From contig NZ_CP135990.1 of the NCBI RefSeq assembly GCF_030315915.2, positions 1,240,001 through 1,304,000 on the forward strand: a DNA stretch of 64,000 nt, given 5' to 3'. Positions 35,527 to 46,218 of the stretch are shown piece after piece. Origin of the DNA: Providencia zhijiangensis. Lineage in GTDB: Bacteria; Pseudomonadota; Gammaproteobacteria; Enterobacterales; Enterobacteriaceae. Positions within the stretch are counted from its first letter, which is position 1; each line of letters opens with the position of its first letter. Made by a program: the position numbers and the translations under genes. The notes beneath the pieces are model-generated. The model searched no databases. It saw nothing but the letters and a program-made list of their open reading frames with translations, and was not told the origin of the DNA.

Positions 35527-37635
35527 ATGAATTTTCTGTTTGCCAGCACAGCTCGAGGCCTGGAAGAACTACTGAAAACTGAATTGGAAGCGCTAGGCGC
35601 TAGCCAGTGCAAAGTGGCACAAGGGGGCGTCTATTTTCAGGCTGATGACCGTGTGATGTATCAAAGTCTGCTGTGGAGTCGACTGGCATCCCGTATTTTA
35701 TTACCGCTGAATGATTTTGATGTCTATAGTGACCTTGATTTATATCTGGGTGTCCAAGCGATTGATTGGTCTGAAATCTTCGATGTGAATGACACATTTG
35801 TAGTGCATTTCACGGGAACCAATGAAGAGATCCGTAATAGCCAATACGGTGCATTAAAAGTGAAAGATGCCATCGTCGACAGCTTTGTGCGTAAGTTAGA
35901 CCAACGCCCGAATGTTGCTCGCCAAGAAGCCGATATTCGCATTAACGTTTACCTAAATAAAGAACGCGCAAGCGTGGCACTCGACTTGAGCGGTGATTCA
36001 CTGCACATTCGTGGCTATCGCGATTTAGCGGGTCAAGCACCACTAAAAGAGACGTTAGCGGCAGCAATTATTAGCCGTTCAGGTTGGCAGAAAAATACCC
36101 CAATGGTCGACCCAATGTGTGGTTCTGGGACACTATTAATTGAAGCGGCAATGATTGCAGCGGATAGAGCGCCGGGATTATATCGCCAGCATTGGGGATT
36201 CAATGCATGGCTGAAACATAACCCTGAATTATGGCGTGAAGTTGTTACTGAAGCTCAGGTACGTTTCCGTCAAGGCTTGAAAGATACCACTTCCCGCTTC
36301 TATGGTTTTGATATTGATAAGCGTGTGCTGGATATGGCGCGTGCCAATGCTCGTCGTGCAGGATTGCAAGATTTAATCACTTTCAATCATGGTGATGCTG
36401 CGGCGCTGGAAAACCCAGTCAAAACGGATATCAAGGGAACCATTATCAGTAACCCGCCATACGGCGAACGTCTAGAAAGTGAACCGGCATTAATCGCATT
36501 ACATAGCCAATTTGGTCGTATTGTTAAAGCACGTTTCCCAGGCTGGCGTTTATCGATTTTCAGCGCATCTCCTGAATTATTAAGTTGCTTACAATTACGT
36601 TCTGAACGTGAATTTAAAGCGAAAAATGGTCCATTAGATTGCGTACAGAAAAACTATCAGTTAGCGGAAACGCCATCAGAAACCATTGCGGAAATTTCCC
36701 CAGATTTTGCTAACCGTTTACGTAAAAATCAGAAGAAACTGGCGAAATGGGCGAAGCAGCAAGGTGTCGATTGCTACCGTCTGTATGATGCGGATTTACC
36801 TGAATACAATGTGGCCGTGGATATTTATGGCGACAAAGTGGTTATTCAAGAATATGCACCGCCAAAAACTGTTGATGAGCGAAAAGCGCGTCAGCGCCTG
36901 TTCGATGTGATCACCGCGACAATGAATGTCCTTGAGTTAACGTCGAATCAATTAGTACTGAAAACCCGTCAGCGTCAAAAGGGTAAACAACAGTACGAAA
37001 AATTAGCGCAGAAAGATGATTTCTTCTTAGTGAATGAATATAACGCTAAATTGTTAGTTAACTTAACTGACTATCTGGATACTGGGTTATTCCTCGACCA
37101 CCGTATTGCTCGCCGTATGTTAGGTGAAATGAGCCGTGGTAAAGACTTCTTAAACCTCTTTTGCTACACCGGTACTGCCACCGTTCACGCTGGGTTAGGT
37201 GGTGCTAAGAGCACAACCTCTGTAGATATGTCTCGTACCTATTTAGAGTGGGCAGAGAAAAACTTGCAAGCCAACCAGCTTACAGGTCGTCAGCACCGTC
37301 TAATGCAAGCGGATTGTTTGAATTGGTTAGCCAATACCGATGAGCAATTTGACTTGATTTTCATCGATCCACCGACGTTCTCAAACTCGAAACGTATGGA
37401 TGGAACCTTTGACGTTCAACGTGACCATGTGCAATTAATCACCCATTTGAAACGCATGCTGCGTCGTGGTGGAACCGTGATGTTCTCCAACAACAAGCGC
37501 GGATTCAAAATGGATCTCGAAGCACTGACTGTACTTGGTTTAAAAGCACAAGAAATCACCGCTAAGACACTGTCAGAAGACTTCGCACGTAACCGTCAAA
37601 TTCACAACTGCTGGTTAATTAGCCACGCAGAGTAA
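35527..37635 (+). CDS. rlmL: Bifunctional 23S rRNA methyltransferase RlmKL (G2445/G2069)
   Basis: Fusion of two SAM methyltransferases that make m2G2445 and m7G2069 in 23S rRNA. The start at 35527 gives the family start [16 protein letters not shown]; 26 extra residues upstream in frame are not conserved. The N-terminal half has a THUMP domain, then [15 protein letters not shown] (SAM) and [10 protein letters not shown] (catalytic NPPY). The C-terminal half has [15 protein letters not shown] and [15 protein letters not shown]. 702 aa. Ends 12 bp before uup. Confidence 0.97.
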   Translation: MNFLFASTARGLEELLKTELEALGASQCKVAQGGVYFQADDRVMYQSLLWSRLASRILLPLNDFDVYSDLDLYLGVQAIDWSEIFDVNDTFVVHFTGTNEEIRNSQYGALKVKDAIVDSFVRKLDQRPNVARQEADIRINVYLNKERASVALDLSGDSLHIRGYRDLAGQAPLKETLAAAIISRSGWQKNTPMVDPMCGSGTLLIEAAMIAADRAPGLYRQHWGFNAWLKHNPELWREVVTEAQVRFRQGLKDTTSRFYGFDIDKRVLDMARANARRAGLQDLITFNHGDAAALENPVKTDIKGTIISNPPYGERLESEPALIALHSQFGRIVKARFPGWRLSIFSASPELLSCLQLRSEREFKAKNGPLDCVQKNYQLAETPSETIAEISPDFANRLRKNQKKLAKWAKQQGVDCYRLYDADLPEYNVAVDIYGDKVVIQEYAPPKTVDERKARQRLFDVITATMNVLELTSNQLVLKTRQRQKGKQQYEKLAQKDDFFLVNEYNAKLLVNLTDYLDTGLFLDHRIARRMLGEMSRGKDFLNLFCYTGTATVHAGLGGAKSTTSVDMSRTYLEWAEKNLQANQLTGRQHRLMQADCLNWLANTDEQFDLIFIDPPTFSNSKRMDGTFDVQRDHVQLITHLKRMLRRGGTVMFSNNKRGFKMDLEALTVLGLKAQEITAKTLSEDFARNRQIHNCWLISHAE

Positions 37636-37647
37636 GGAACAGAATTA

Positions 37648-39555
37648 ATGGCTTTAATTAATTTATCGGGCGCATACCTCGCGTTTAGTGATGCGCCGCT
37701 GTTAGACAATACTGAAATTCATATTGAAGATAATGAACGTGTCTGTTTAGTGGGTCGCAACGGGGCAGGGAAATCGACCTTGATGCGTGTCTTGACGAAA
37801 GAGCAGCCACTGGATGATGGTTCATTAACTTATGAACAAGATTTGATTGTTGCTCGCTTACAGCAAGATCCGCCGCGTAATGTGGAAGGCACTATTTTTG
37901 ACTTTGTGGCAGAAGGTGTTGCTGAACAAGCACAATATTTAAAAGATTATCACCACGTTGCTAAGCTGGTGGAATCTGATCCAAGCGAGAAAAACTTAAA
38001 TAAGCTGGCAGATCTTCAAGAAGTTCTGGATAACTTAAATCTCTGGTTATTAGACTCGCGTATTAACGATGTCCTGAAGAAACTGGGCTTACCAGCAGAT
38101 GCAGAGTTATCTTCATTATCTGGTGGTTGGTTACGTAAAGCGGCATTAGGACGTGCTTTGGTCTGCAATCCTCGCGTGCTGTTCTTAGATGAGCCGACGA
38201 ACCACTTGGATATTGAAACCATTTTATGGTTAGAAACCTTTTTGAAAGATTTCCAAGGTAGCATCGTCTTTATTTCCCATGACCGTTCTTTCATTCGTAA
38301 TATGGCGACCCGTATTATCGATTTAGACCGCGGTCAGCTCGCTTCTTGGCCGGGTAATTATGATGATTATCTGATCAATAAAGAAGAAGCGCTGCGTGTT
38401 GAAGAGATGCAAAATGCGGAGTTTGATCGCAAATTAGCACAGGAAGAAGCCTGGATCCGACAAGGGATCAAAGCGCGCCGTACCCGTAATGAAGGGCGTG
38501 TTCGTGCGCTGAAAGCATTACGAGTAGAACGCTCAGAGCGCCGTGAAGTGATGGGTACTGCTCGTATGCAAGTGGGCGAAGCCGCGCGTTCCGGTAAAAT
38601 TGTATTTGAGTTAGAAAACGTTAATTATCAAGTTGATAATAAAGTTTTAGTGAAGGATTTCTCTGCGCAAGTGATGCGTGGCGATAAAATTGCATTGGTA
38701 GGACCTAACGGTTGTGGTAAAACCACACTGTTACGTTTAATGCTCGGTGATTTGCAAGCAGATAGTGGACGCGTTCACTGTGGGACTAAACTTGAAGTTG
38801 CATATTTCGACCAGCACCGCGCTGTACTTGACCCAGACAAAACCGTGATGGATAACCTTGCGGAAGGTAAGCAAGAGGTCATGGTTAATGGTAAACCTCG
38901 TCATGTACTGGGTTACCTGCAAGACTTCATGTTCCCGCCAAAACGTGCGATGACGCCTGTAAGAGCGTTATCCGGTGGTGAGCGTAACCGCTTATTATTA
39001 GCGCGTTTGTTCTTAAAACCAAGTAACTTACTGATCCTCGATGAACCAACCAACGACCTCGATGTTGAAACATTGGAGTTACTGGAAGAGCTGGTGGATG
39101 GGTATCAAGGTACCGTTTTACTAGTTAGCCATGATAGGGAATTTGTGGATAACAGCGTAACAGAATGCTGGATTTTCGAAGGTAATGGCGAAATTAACCG
39201 CTTTGTAGGTGGCTATAAAGATGCTCAGCAGCAAAGAGCACAAACCGTACGTCTGAAATCGGAGCAAACCAGTAAAGTAGCTGCGTCAGAAAAAGAGGCT
39301 AAGCCAAAAGAAGCCCCTAAACGTGCAAATAAACTTAGCTATAATTTATTGCGTGAATTAGAGCAATTACCGGCGAAATTAGAGCAACTTGAAGGGGAAA
39401 TTGAAACTCTTCAAGCACAAATTGGCGATGCAGATTTCTTTAATCAGCCACATGATGTGACTGAGCAAGCATTGACTGCACTTGCCGTTAAAGAACAAGA
39501 GTTAGAACAGGCGTTTGATCGTTGGCAGGAGCTAGAGCTGTTGAAAAACGGTTGA
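37648..39555 (+). CDS. uup: ABC-F ATPase Uup
   Basis: Cytosolic ABC-F protein with tandem ATPase domains, linked in E. coli to ribosome function and low precise-excision frequencies of transposons. Domain 1: Walker A GRNGAGKST, signature LSGGWLRKAALGRAL, Walker B FLDEPTNHLD. Domain 2: GPNGCGKTT, LSGGERNRLLLARLF, LILDEPTNDLD. The C-terminal coiled coil (about 540-635) is the DNA-binding tail of Uup. 635 aa. Close behind rlmL, with an ATG preceded by AAGGAA. Confidence 0.97.
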   Translation: MALINLSGAYLAFSDAPLLDNTEIHIEDNERVCLVGRNGAGKSTLMRVLTKEQPLDDGSLTYEQDLIVARLQQDPPRNVEGTIFDFVAEGVAEQAQYLKDYHHVAKLVESDPSEKNLNKLADLQEVLDNLNLWLLDSRINDVLKKLGLPADAELSSLSGGWLRKAALGRALVCNPRVLFLDEPTNHLDIETILWLETFLKDFQGSIVFISHDRSFIRNMATRIIDLDRGQLASWPGNYDDYLINKEEALRVEEMQNAEFDRKLAQEEAWIRQGIKARRTRNEGRVRALKALRVERSERREVMGTARMQVGEAARSGKIVFELENVNYQVDNKVLVKDFSAQVMRGDKIALVGPNGCGKTTLLRLMLGDLQADSGRVHCGTKLEVAYFDQHRAVLDPDKTVMDNLAEGKQEVMVNGKPRHVLGYLQDFMFPPKRAMTPVRALSGGERNRLLLARLFLKPSNLLILDEPTNDLDVETLELLEELVDGYQGTVLLVSHDREFVDNSVTECWIFEGNGEINRFVGGYKDAQQQRAQTVRLKSEQTSKVAASEKEAKPKEAPKRANKLSYNLLRELEQLPAKLEQLEGEIETLQAQIGDADFFNQPHDVTEQALTALAVKEQELEQAFDRWQELELLKNG

Positions 39556-39589
39556 TATGACGGCTTGAATCAAAAGGAGAGAAAACACC

Positions 39590-40864
39590 TTGTGTTCTCA
39601 TGAGCCCCATGAACATGTGCTCTGTCCACAGTGCGACATGATGGTTGCTGTTCCTGAATTGGAACAAGGTAGTAAAGCCACATGTCCGCGTTGTGAAACA
39701 ACACTCATATCCAAATGGCGTTATCCTTACAGGCAACCCGCAGCATATGCATTTAGTGCATTGATTATGCTGGTGATTGCCTGTCTTTTCCCATTTGTAA
39801 AAATGAGTGCAGCAGGCATTGAAAATGAAATCTCCATGTTTCAAATCATCGAGATTATTATGGGGACGCGTTACAGCGGTTTAGCGCTGTTTTTTCTCCT
39901 CTTTTCTTTGATTATCCCCGCGTTTTGCATGGTGACTATCATCTTGTTAGGACTGCGGGTTCACCTTCCCAAATCAATAAAAGTGCTTATAACCCGAATT
40001 CTCTTTCAGATGAAATCGTGGTGTATGGCGGAGATTTTTTTGGCGGGGGTATTAGTTAGTTTTGTTAAGTTAATTGCTTATGGTGATATTGGCATTGGGA
40101 TGAGTTTTCTCCCTTATTGTGCATTTTGTATGATGCAAGTGCGAGCGTTTCAGTGCCTAGATCGACATTGGTTATGGAACCGAATTGAAGAGGCGCCCAA
40201 ACTCAATAAGTCGCTGATTGTTGGGCAAACAGGGATTAGCCAAGATGTGCGTTTATGTCTAGTTTGTACGGCAATTTTGCCTGCAGACCAACATGAATGT
40301 CCGCGTTGCCATGCCCATGGTAGCGTACGTAAAAAGCAAAGTTTGCAGTGGACTTTGGCATTATTGTTAACTTCTATTTTGCTTTATATTCCCGCAAACG
40401 TTCTGCCGGTGATGACAACAAATGCGATAGGCAGTGAGCTACCGTCAACAATTATGGATGGGGTTATTCTTCTCTGGGAAGATGGTTCATTCCCTGTCGC
40501 TATGATTATTTTTATTGCCAGTATTATGGTGCCTTCCTTAAAAATGATTGGTATAGCGTGGCTATGCCTCGACTCTAAAGGGTTTGGTAACCGAGATCCT
40601 CATCGAATGCATTTTATTTATGAGCTGGTGGAGTATGTTGGTCGCTGGTCAATGATCGACGTGTTTGTGATTACCATTTTGACTGCACTGGTTCAAATGG
40701 GGCAACTGATGAGCATCGTACCGGCTCAAGGGGTGATATTCTTCGGTGTAGTGGTGATTTTAACGATGTTTGCCGCTATGACATTTGATCCTCGCTTAAC
40801 ATGGGATCGTTGTGAAAAGAGAGATGCAGTTAAGACTGTTGAACAAGAAGGAGCCGCAGGGTGA
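39590..40864 (+). CDS. pqiA: Intermembrane transport protein PqiA
   Basis: Inner-membrane partner of the PqiABC lipid transport system. Two related halves, each with a CxxC zinc-ribbon pair (CPQC/CPRC at the N-terminus, CLVC/CPRC near residue 220) followed by about four membrane helices. Translation starts at TTG (39590), behind a strong AAGGAGAG site, giving MCSHEPHEHVLCPQCDM; the match to the family N-terminus and the site decide this rare start. 424 aa. Overlaps pqiB by 4 bp. Confidence 0.94.
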   Translation: MCSHEPHEHVLCPQCDMMVAVPELEQGSKATCPRCETTLISKWRYPYRQPAAYAFSALIMLVIACLFPFVKMSAAGIENEISMFQIIEIIMGTRYSGLALFFLLFSLIIPAFCMVTIILLGLRVHLPKSIKVLITRILFQMKSWCMAEIFLAGVLVSFVKLIAYGDIGIGMSFLPYCAFCMMQVRAFQCLDRHWLWNRIEEAPKLNKSLIVGQTGISQDVRLCLVCTAILPADQHECPRCHAHGSVRKKQSLQWTLALLLTSILLYIPANVLPVMTTNAIGSELPSTIMDGVILLWEDGSFPVAMIIFIASIMVPSLKMIGIAWLCLDSKGFGNRDPHRMHFIYELVEYVGRWSMIDVFVITILTALVQMGQLMSIVPAQGVIFFGVVVILTMFAAMTFDPRLTWDRCEKRDAVKTVEQEGAAG

Positions 40865-42510
40865 CAGATCAAGAAACACCACAGGCCAATGCTAAAGTGA
40901 GTAAGTTAAAGAGCTGGTCACCGGTTTGGGTGATCCCGATTGTGACTCTACTCATCGGTGCTTGGATCATGTTTTACCATTTCAGCCATCAAGGCCCAGA
41001 AGTGACGCTAATCACTTACAGTGCGGAAGGGGTTGAAGCAGGTAAAACCAAAATTAAAAGTCGTAGCGTGGATATTGGGGTGGTTGAAAGCGTCACCCTC
41101 GATGCTAATTTTAGCCGCGTGATTATTAAAGCGCGCTTGAATCCTGAAATGGAAGGCTTACTACGCTCGGATTCTGCCTTTTGGATAGTGAAACCCACGA
41201 TTGGCCGTGATGGGGTAACAGGGCTAGGTACTCTGTTATCCGGGGCTTATATTGAATTACAACCGGGCGTGGCTAAAAAAGAACACTTTGAATTCACGCT
41301 ATTAGATACTCCACCTTTAGCCTCGCCAGATGCCAAAGGTAAACGCATTATTTTAACCAGTGACAAAGCTGGGCAGTTAAATGCTGGCGACCCTGTATTA
41401 TTCCGTGGTTATCGTGTTGGCTCCGTTGAAACCAGTAATTTTGATATGGATAAACGCGATATGCGTTATCAGCTATTTATTAACGCGCCATATGACAAGC
41501 TGATCAGCACAAATGTGCGTTTCTGGAAAGATAGCGGTATTGCATTTGATATGTCCTCTCAAGGCGTCCACGTTTCCATGGGGTCAGTGGCGACATTATT
41601 GACTGGCGGTGTGAGTTTTGATGTCCCTGAGGGCTGGGTACCAGGTGAAGGTGTAAAAGAGAATGCAGAATTTGAACTCTTTGATAATCCTACCAGCATT
41701 CAAGATTCTCTATATACCAAATATCAAGATTTTGTGCTGTTCTTCTCTGACTCTGTGCGCGGTTTACAGCCGGGGGCACCAGTCGAATTCCGCGGCATTC
41801 GCTTAGGTACAGTGGCACAAGTGCCATTCTATACAGCGGGTCTGGATCAATCACTGGATAATAACTTCCGCATTCCTGTTCTTATTCATATCGAACCAGA
41901 GCGTTTTTCTAAGGATGTCGGTAAAGACTTTAACTTGAAAAATGAACTGAATCTGGCGATGAAAAATGGGTTAAGAGCCTCGTTAAAATCCGGTAATTTA
42001 TTAACGGGTGCACTGTATATCGACCTCGACTTTATTCCAGATGTACCAGAGTATAAAGGCCCTTATGTGATTGCAGGCTATAAAATTATTCCAACACACA
42101 GTGGTGGTTTAGCGCAGATCCAACAGAAAGTGATCGCCGTGCTGGATAAAATCAACAATATGCCAATTGAGCCTATGTTAAAGCAAACAACTCAAACATT
42201 GGCTGAAGGTCAAAAACTGGTTCAAGAAGCGAATGTGATGTTCACGCAGTTGAATAAGTTGTTGTCGAGCAAAGAGTTCCAAAACTTGCCGACTGATATG
42301 CAAAAATCACTGCAAGAGATGAACAAAACCATGCAAGGCTTCCAACCGGGCTCACCAGCTTATAATAAGATGGTTGATGATATGCAGCGTTTAGATCAAG
42401 TACTGCGTGAAGTACAACCACTACTGCGTACGCTGAATAATAAGAGCAATGCACTCGTATTTGAAGCTGAGCCAAGTAAGGACGTTGTGCCTAAAGGAGT
42501 GAAAAAATAA
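40861..42510 (+). CDS. pqiB: Intermembrane transport protein PqiB (three MCE domains)
   Basis: Periplasm-spanning MCE protein that forms a channel for lipid traffic between inner and outer membranes. Starts at GTG (40861) overlapping pqiA. One N-terminal membrane helix (SWSPVWVIPIVTLLIGAWIM), then three MCE domains beginning near VTLITYSAEGVEAGK, IILTSDKAGQLNAGD and VLFFSDSVRGLQPGA, and a C-terminal helical needle region (about 400-520). 549 aa. Coupled to pqiC by a 1-bp overlap. Confidence 0.95.
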   Translation: MTDQETPQANAKVSKLKSWSPVWVIPIVTLLIGAWIMFYHFSHQGPEVTLITYSAEGVEAGKTKIKSRSVDIGVVESVTLDANFSRVIIKARLNPEMEGLLRSDSAFWIVKPTIGRDGVTGLGTLLSGAYIELQPGVAKKEHFEFTLLDTPPLASPDAKGKRIILTSDKAGQLNAGDPVLFRGYRVGSVETSNFDMDKRDMRYQLFINAPYDKLISTNVRFWKDSGIAFDMSSQGVHVSMGSVATLLTGGVSFDVPEGWVPGEGVKENAEFELFDNPTSIQDSLYTKYQDFVLFFSDSVRGLQPGAPVEFRGIRLGTVAQVPFYTAGLDQSLDNNFRIPVLIHIEPERFSKDVGKDFNLKNELNLAMKNGLRASLKSGNLLTGALYIDLDFIPDVPEYKGPYVIAGYKIIPTHSGGLAQIQQKVIAVLDKINNMPIEPMLKQTTQTLAEGQKLVQEANVMFTQLNKLLSSKEFQNLPTDMQKSLQEMNKTMQGFQPGSPAYNKMVDDMQRLDQVLREVQPLLRTLNNKSNALVFEAEPSKDVVPKGVKK

Positions 42511-43064
42511 TGAGATATCTATTAGCCATAGGCGTTTTTTTACTGGCGGCTTGTAGTAGCAGCCCAGAGAAAATGTACTATCAATTACCTATGAAGGCCC
42601 CTGAAGTTCAATCTGTGGCCGTGATGGATAAAGGCCAAATCTGGCTGCAGCGTATTACGCTGGCGGATGTGCTGACATCAAACGGGATCACTTATCAAAC
42701 GTCCGATGTGGCTTATTCAAACGCAAGTGCGCATTTATGGGCTAGTCCATTAGAGCAGCAATTGGGGCAATCAATGGTGCGAGAGCTATCTTCTGCGTTG
42801 CCAGATAGATTTATCTCTTTACAACCTTTGCAGAACTCACCTGAAACGTTAGATATCACTCTAACGGCATTTAACGGTCGTTATGATGGGAAAGTGTTAG
42901 TGCAGGGATTTTGGACATTGATGCGTGGCGACACAGTTGTACGCCGCAACTTTGATATCCAATTAGAACAGCAAGAAGATGGTTATCCTGAATTAGTCAG
43001 AACATTAGCGAGTGGTTGGCAGAAAGTGGCGGCAGATATTGCCCAAGAGATAAGTAAGCCATAA
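42510..43064 (+). CDS. pqiC: Outer-membrane lipoprotein PqiC (YmbA)
   Basis: Lipoprotein anchoring the Pqi system at the outer membrane. Short signal with lipobox LAAC (MRYLLAIGVFLLAACSSSPEK; the Cys becomes lipidated), then the compact PqiC/ABC-transporter auxiliary domain with MYYQLPMKAPEVQSVAV. 184 aa. The start shares one base with the pqiB stop; last gene of the pqiABC operon. Confidence 0.94.
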   Translation: MRYLLAIGVFLLAACSSSPEKMYYQLPMKAPEVQSVAVMDKGQIWLQRITLADVLTSNGITYQTSDVAYSNASAHLWASPLEQQLGQSMVRELSSALPDRFISLQPLQNSPETLDITLTAFNGRYDGKVLVQGFWTLMRGDTVVRRNFDIQLEQQEDGYPELVRTLASGWQKVAADIAQEISKP

Positions 43065-43091
43065 TTTGATAATGATTTTGTTGTGAAATGA

Positions 43092-43124
43092 ATGCACTAC
43101 CGTAAAACGTAGTGCATTTTTTTG
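43092..43124 (+). terminator. Terminator of pqiABC
   Basis: AATGCACTAC-CGTAAAAC-GTAGTGCATT followed by T5. Confidence 0.92.
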
Positions 43125-43375
43125 TTATTTTACAATTCAAAAAGAGGATAATAAAAAAACTTAATTAACTGATAAATAATGAATTTATTTTTAATCATTT
43201 GAATATCAGTAGGTTGTGATTATCTCGAAATGTAGGTCACATTTATCATAATTATGACAATAATATGAAATTCTTTACTTGCATTTCTTATGGACGGGCG
43301 TTATTTGTATAGTGTATCTATTAACAAAAATAGATGCTGTTTTCTTTTCCATTTAAATGATGAGGGAAGTAAGGC
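43125..43375. other. AT-rich leader region upstream of rmf
   Basis: No gene seen. A TATAGT hexamer at 43308-43313 is a plausible -10 for rmf, without a well-spaced -35. The rmf ribosome-binding site is AAGGC just before the ATG. Confidence 0.45.
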
Positions 43376-43546
43376 ATGAAAAGACAGAAGCGAGACCGTT
43401 TAGAAAGAGCGTTATCCAGAGGTTATCAAGCAGGTTTAACTGGACGTTCCAAAGAGTTATGTCCTTATCAGGCTGTAGATGCCCGTTCGCATTGGCTAGG
43501 TGGTTGGCGAAAAGCGATGGAGGACAGAGCGGCAGTAGCCGTTTAA
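43376..43546 (+). CDS. rmf: Ribosome modulation factor
   Basis: A small basic protein of 56 aa, MKRQKRDRLERALSRGYQAG followed by LTGRSKELCPYQAVDARSHW and LGGWRKAMEDRAAV. It binds 30S/70S ribosomes and dimerises them into 100S particles in stationary phase. Frame read directly from the sequence; the overlapping longer frame at 43357 is not the gene. In E. coli rmf sits between pqiC and fabA in the same way. Confidence 0.97.
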   Translation: MKRQKRDRLERALSRGYQAGLTGRSKELCPYQAVDARSHWLGGWRKAMEDRAAVAV

Positions 43547-43625
43547 TTGGTCATTCACGAGGATAATTAGATTAACTTGCGGAAATTATTCAACGCATAA
43601 TTTAATATAATCCCCAAAAAATTAG

Positions 43626-43649
43626 AAACCTCCGCATTTGCGGAGGTTT
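43626..43649. terminator. Bidirectional terminator between rmf and fabA
   Basis: AAACCTCCGC-ATTT-GCGGAGGTTT, a perfect 10-bp stem. Confidence 0.88.
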
Positions 43650-43669
43650 GCATTTAAGGCAAGCTACGA

Positions 43670-44188
43670 TTAGAACGCGCTTGTATCCTTAAATAAGCCG
43701 ACTTTCAGGTCTGTTGCAGCATAAATCAGTTTGCCGTCTACCAGTACTTCACCATCCGCTAATCCCATAATTAACTTACGGTTAATCACGCGCTTAAAAT
43801 TAATACGGTAAGTGACTTTTTTTGCAGTCGGTAATACTTGTCCAGTGAATTTCACTTCACCAACACCTAACGCACGACCTTTACCTTCGCCGCCTAACCA
43901 GCCGAGGTAAAAACCAACCAGTTGCCACATAGCATCAAGGCCTAAGCAACCAGGCATAACAGGGTCATTCGTGAAGTGGCAACCAAAGAACCATAAATCT
44001 GGATTGATATCCAGTTCAGCTTCAACGTAGCCTTTATCAAATGTACCGCCATCTTCGGTCATTTTGATGATGCGATCCATCATCAACATATTACCTGATG
44101 GCAATGGAGGACCATTTTCCCCAAATAATTCGCCTCTTCCAGAAGCCTCTAAATCTTCTTTCGTATAGGATTCGCGTTTATCAACCAT
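43670..44188 (-). CDS. fabA: 3-hydroxydecanoyl-ACP dehydratase/isomerase FabA
   Basis: Hot-dog fold enzyme that dehydrates 3-hydroxydecanoyl-ACP and isomerises the product, opening the unsaturated fatty acid branch. The active-site histidine is in [15 protein letters not shown], and the catalytic aspartate in [15 protein letters not shown]. 172 aa, exactly the family length. Minus strand, downstream of lonH. Confidence 0.98.
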   Translation of the reverse strand: MVDKRESYTKEDLEASGRGELFGENGPPLPSGNMLMMDRIIKMTEDGGTFDKGYVEAELDINPDLWFFGCHFTNDPVMPGCLGLDAMWQLVGFYLGWLGGEGKGRALGVGEVKFTGQVLPTAKKVTYRINFKRVINRKLIMGLADGEVLVDGKLIYAATDLKVGLFKDTSAF

Positions 44189-44284
44189 GATCTTCAGATA
44201 GCCTTTATTATGTGTAGGTCAACAGAATAGCTTACACTTGTACGCTGAACAACTCCGATCAGCAAATATTTACTCAATCTTTAC

Positions 44285-46021
44285 TTAGCCCATCCACTTT
44301 AAAAACCAAGGTAATCTAGACTTATCCGGTGAATTTGCTTGGTTTATGCGTTCTTGAATTAAAGCTAACAAGTGTACGTTATCACCTTCTACTTGTTGTT
44401 CAAAGTAAGGTTGTTTCGTTAGGATAGAAATTGCTTGAGCAACGTGTTCGACAGGCCAAATATGGAATTTCTCTTCTTTGACTGCCTCGATAACTTCTTG
44501 TTTCAAACATAGATGGCGCACATTAGACATTGGGATGATGACACCTTGATTACCTGTGAGCTCACGCTTATCGCAGATATCAAAAAATCCTTCAATCTTT
44601 TCGTTAACGCCGCCAATAGGTTGAACATAGCCAAATTGGTCAACAGCGCCAGTGACGGCAATTTGTTGGTCGATAGGCTGCAATGATAATGCGCTGATTA
44701 AGGCACACAGTTCAGCTAATGATGCGCTATCACCATCAACTTCACCATAAGACTGTTCAAATACAATAGAGGCAGAGAAGGGCTGCGGCTGCTCTAATTT
44801 TAATTCATAGTTAAGGTAGGCTTGCATAATCATCATGCCTTTTGCATGAATATTGCCACCTAATTCTGCCTTGCGCTCGACGTCAGTAAACTCACCATCG
44901 CCCAGATGTGCTACGCAGGTGATCCGTGATGGTTCACCAATTGTGTCAGGGTAGCCAGGATACTGTAAGACGGATAACCCGTTAATTTGCCCGACAACTT
45001 CCCCTTCAGTTTTAATCAAAACTTGCTCTTGCAGAATGTCGTCTTGATTACGCTCAACAAGGAAGGAATGGCGCCATAAACGATTTTCTTCGGCTTGAGA
45101 GAATGATTCCGCCGTTAAATGACCTTCGTTAGCGTATTGAGCTGCATTGGTTAATTTGCGAGTTAACCAATTAATATCAAGAGGTAAATTGTATTTATCT
45201 TCGCAACAACGTGTCGCTTGCAAAATAAACTCAGGCCAGCCGTCAGCTGCAATTTCAGGTAGCTGATTACTGTTCACTATGAATTTAATGAAATTCATCC
45301 ATAAGCTTAATTGTTCTTCGTCTTCGAAAAACATGAGAGGCTCATATTCTGCATATATTGAACAGTCAAACAGCTCAGGAGCTGCAAATTCAAATTCTTC
45401 TAATATGAGTCTATCACCGACAACAATCACTTTAAGTTCAAGCGGCTGAGGCTCAATTTCAATTGGTAGTGTTTGATTTTCATTATGTGGCAGCCACTCT
45501 AACTGACGGCGAGTCACCATATTTTTTAGACGAGTCCACATTAATGGCTGAGTGACCAACGCAGTTGCAGAAATAATGAGGACTCCACCGTTAATTTGGT
45601 GTAGTAAACCTGGGACTAAATTTTGATTTGGCGTGATATAGCCAAACAGCTGTTCGGGTTCAATCCAGTGGCGGTAAGCAATTTTTTCATGTGAGGAAAA
45701 ACGACCGGTAACATCGTTTTGCCACTGATATCGTTGCTTATCTTCAGATAATTGATAATCACCATTGATAGATTGGGTTTTATCCAATAGCGGGGTGATA
45801 GTGTCAGTAAATAGTTTGAGATACTCTTCACTTTCGTCAGACTTGATGAACATAAAGCGCGTTTGAGCATATTCACGAATGAAATGCTGCATCCCATCGA
45901 ATAATCTTGGTTGAATATCAGTCAGTGTTGATGGAGTCAACGTCGCTGAAGAGACAAATTTTGTCTGAAAAGACGATAAGTTAGGAGTTAGGCCTTGCCA
46001 TGTTAATTCTTGACTGATCAC
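44285..46021 (-). CDS. lonH: Lon-related protease LonH (YcbZ)
   Basis: Lon-family protein with a degenerate N-terminal ATPase-like region and a C-terminal S16 protease domain. The catalytic Ser is in VDGDSASLAELCALI, and the Lys follows in GGVNEKIEGFFDIC. 578 aa (E. coli about 586). No intact Walker A is evident in the N-terminal part, as in its family. Gene order fabA-ycbZ-matP is conserved, here with one extra small gene (46219-46395) inserted before matP. Confidence 0.93.
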   Translation of the reverse strand: MISQELTWQGLTPNLSSFQTKFVSSATLTPSTLTDIQPRLFDGMQHFIREYAQTRFMFIKSDESEEYLKLFTDTITPLLDKTQSINGDYQLSEDKQRYQWQNDVTGRFSSHEKIAYRHWIEPEQLFGYITPNQNLVPGLLHQINGGVLIISATALVTQPLMWTRLKNMVTRRQLEWLPHNENQTLPIEIEPQPLELKVIVVGDRLILEEFEFAAPELFDCSIYAEYEPLMFFEDEEQLSLWMNFIKFIVNSNQLPEIAADGWPEFILQATRCCEDKYNLPLDINWLTRKLTNAAQYANEGHLTAESFSQAEENRLWRHSFLVERNQDDILQEQVLIKTEGEVVGQINGLSVLQYPGYPDTIGEPSRITCVAHLGDGEFTDVERKAELGGNIHAKGMMIMQAYLNYELKLEQPQPFSASIVFEQSYGEVDGDSASLAELCALISALSLQPIDQQIAVTGAVDQFGYVQPIGGVNEKIEGFFDICDKRELTGNQGVIIPMSNVRHLCLKQEVIEAVKEEKFHIWPVEHVAQAISILTKQPYFEQQVEGDNVHLLALIQERINQANSPDKSRLPWFLKWMG

Positions 46022-46218
46022 TATAATTATCTGCTATTAGTATGGTTATCAATAAATGCCTGCCAATCAGCAGGTCGCATGTGCCTGAGTTTATTTCTGT
46101 ACCGTCTGTTTTATATACAATTTCAGGCTAATTTATTACCTTAAAATATCTTCGGCTTAAGAGTGTTATATTAGCCTCTGAGCGCTAATCTTGCAGCAAT
46201 ATTTGTCGAAATATCGAG

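Noticed and set aside
43357..43566. A 69-aa protein overlapping rmf
   Set aside because: It is in another frame than the 56-aa RMF sequence, which matches the family throughout.
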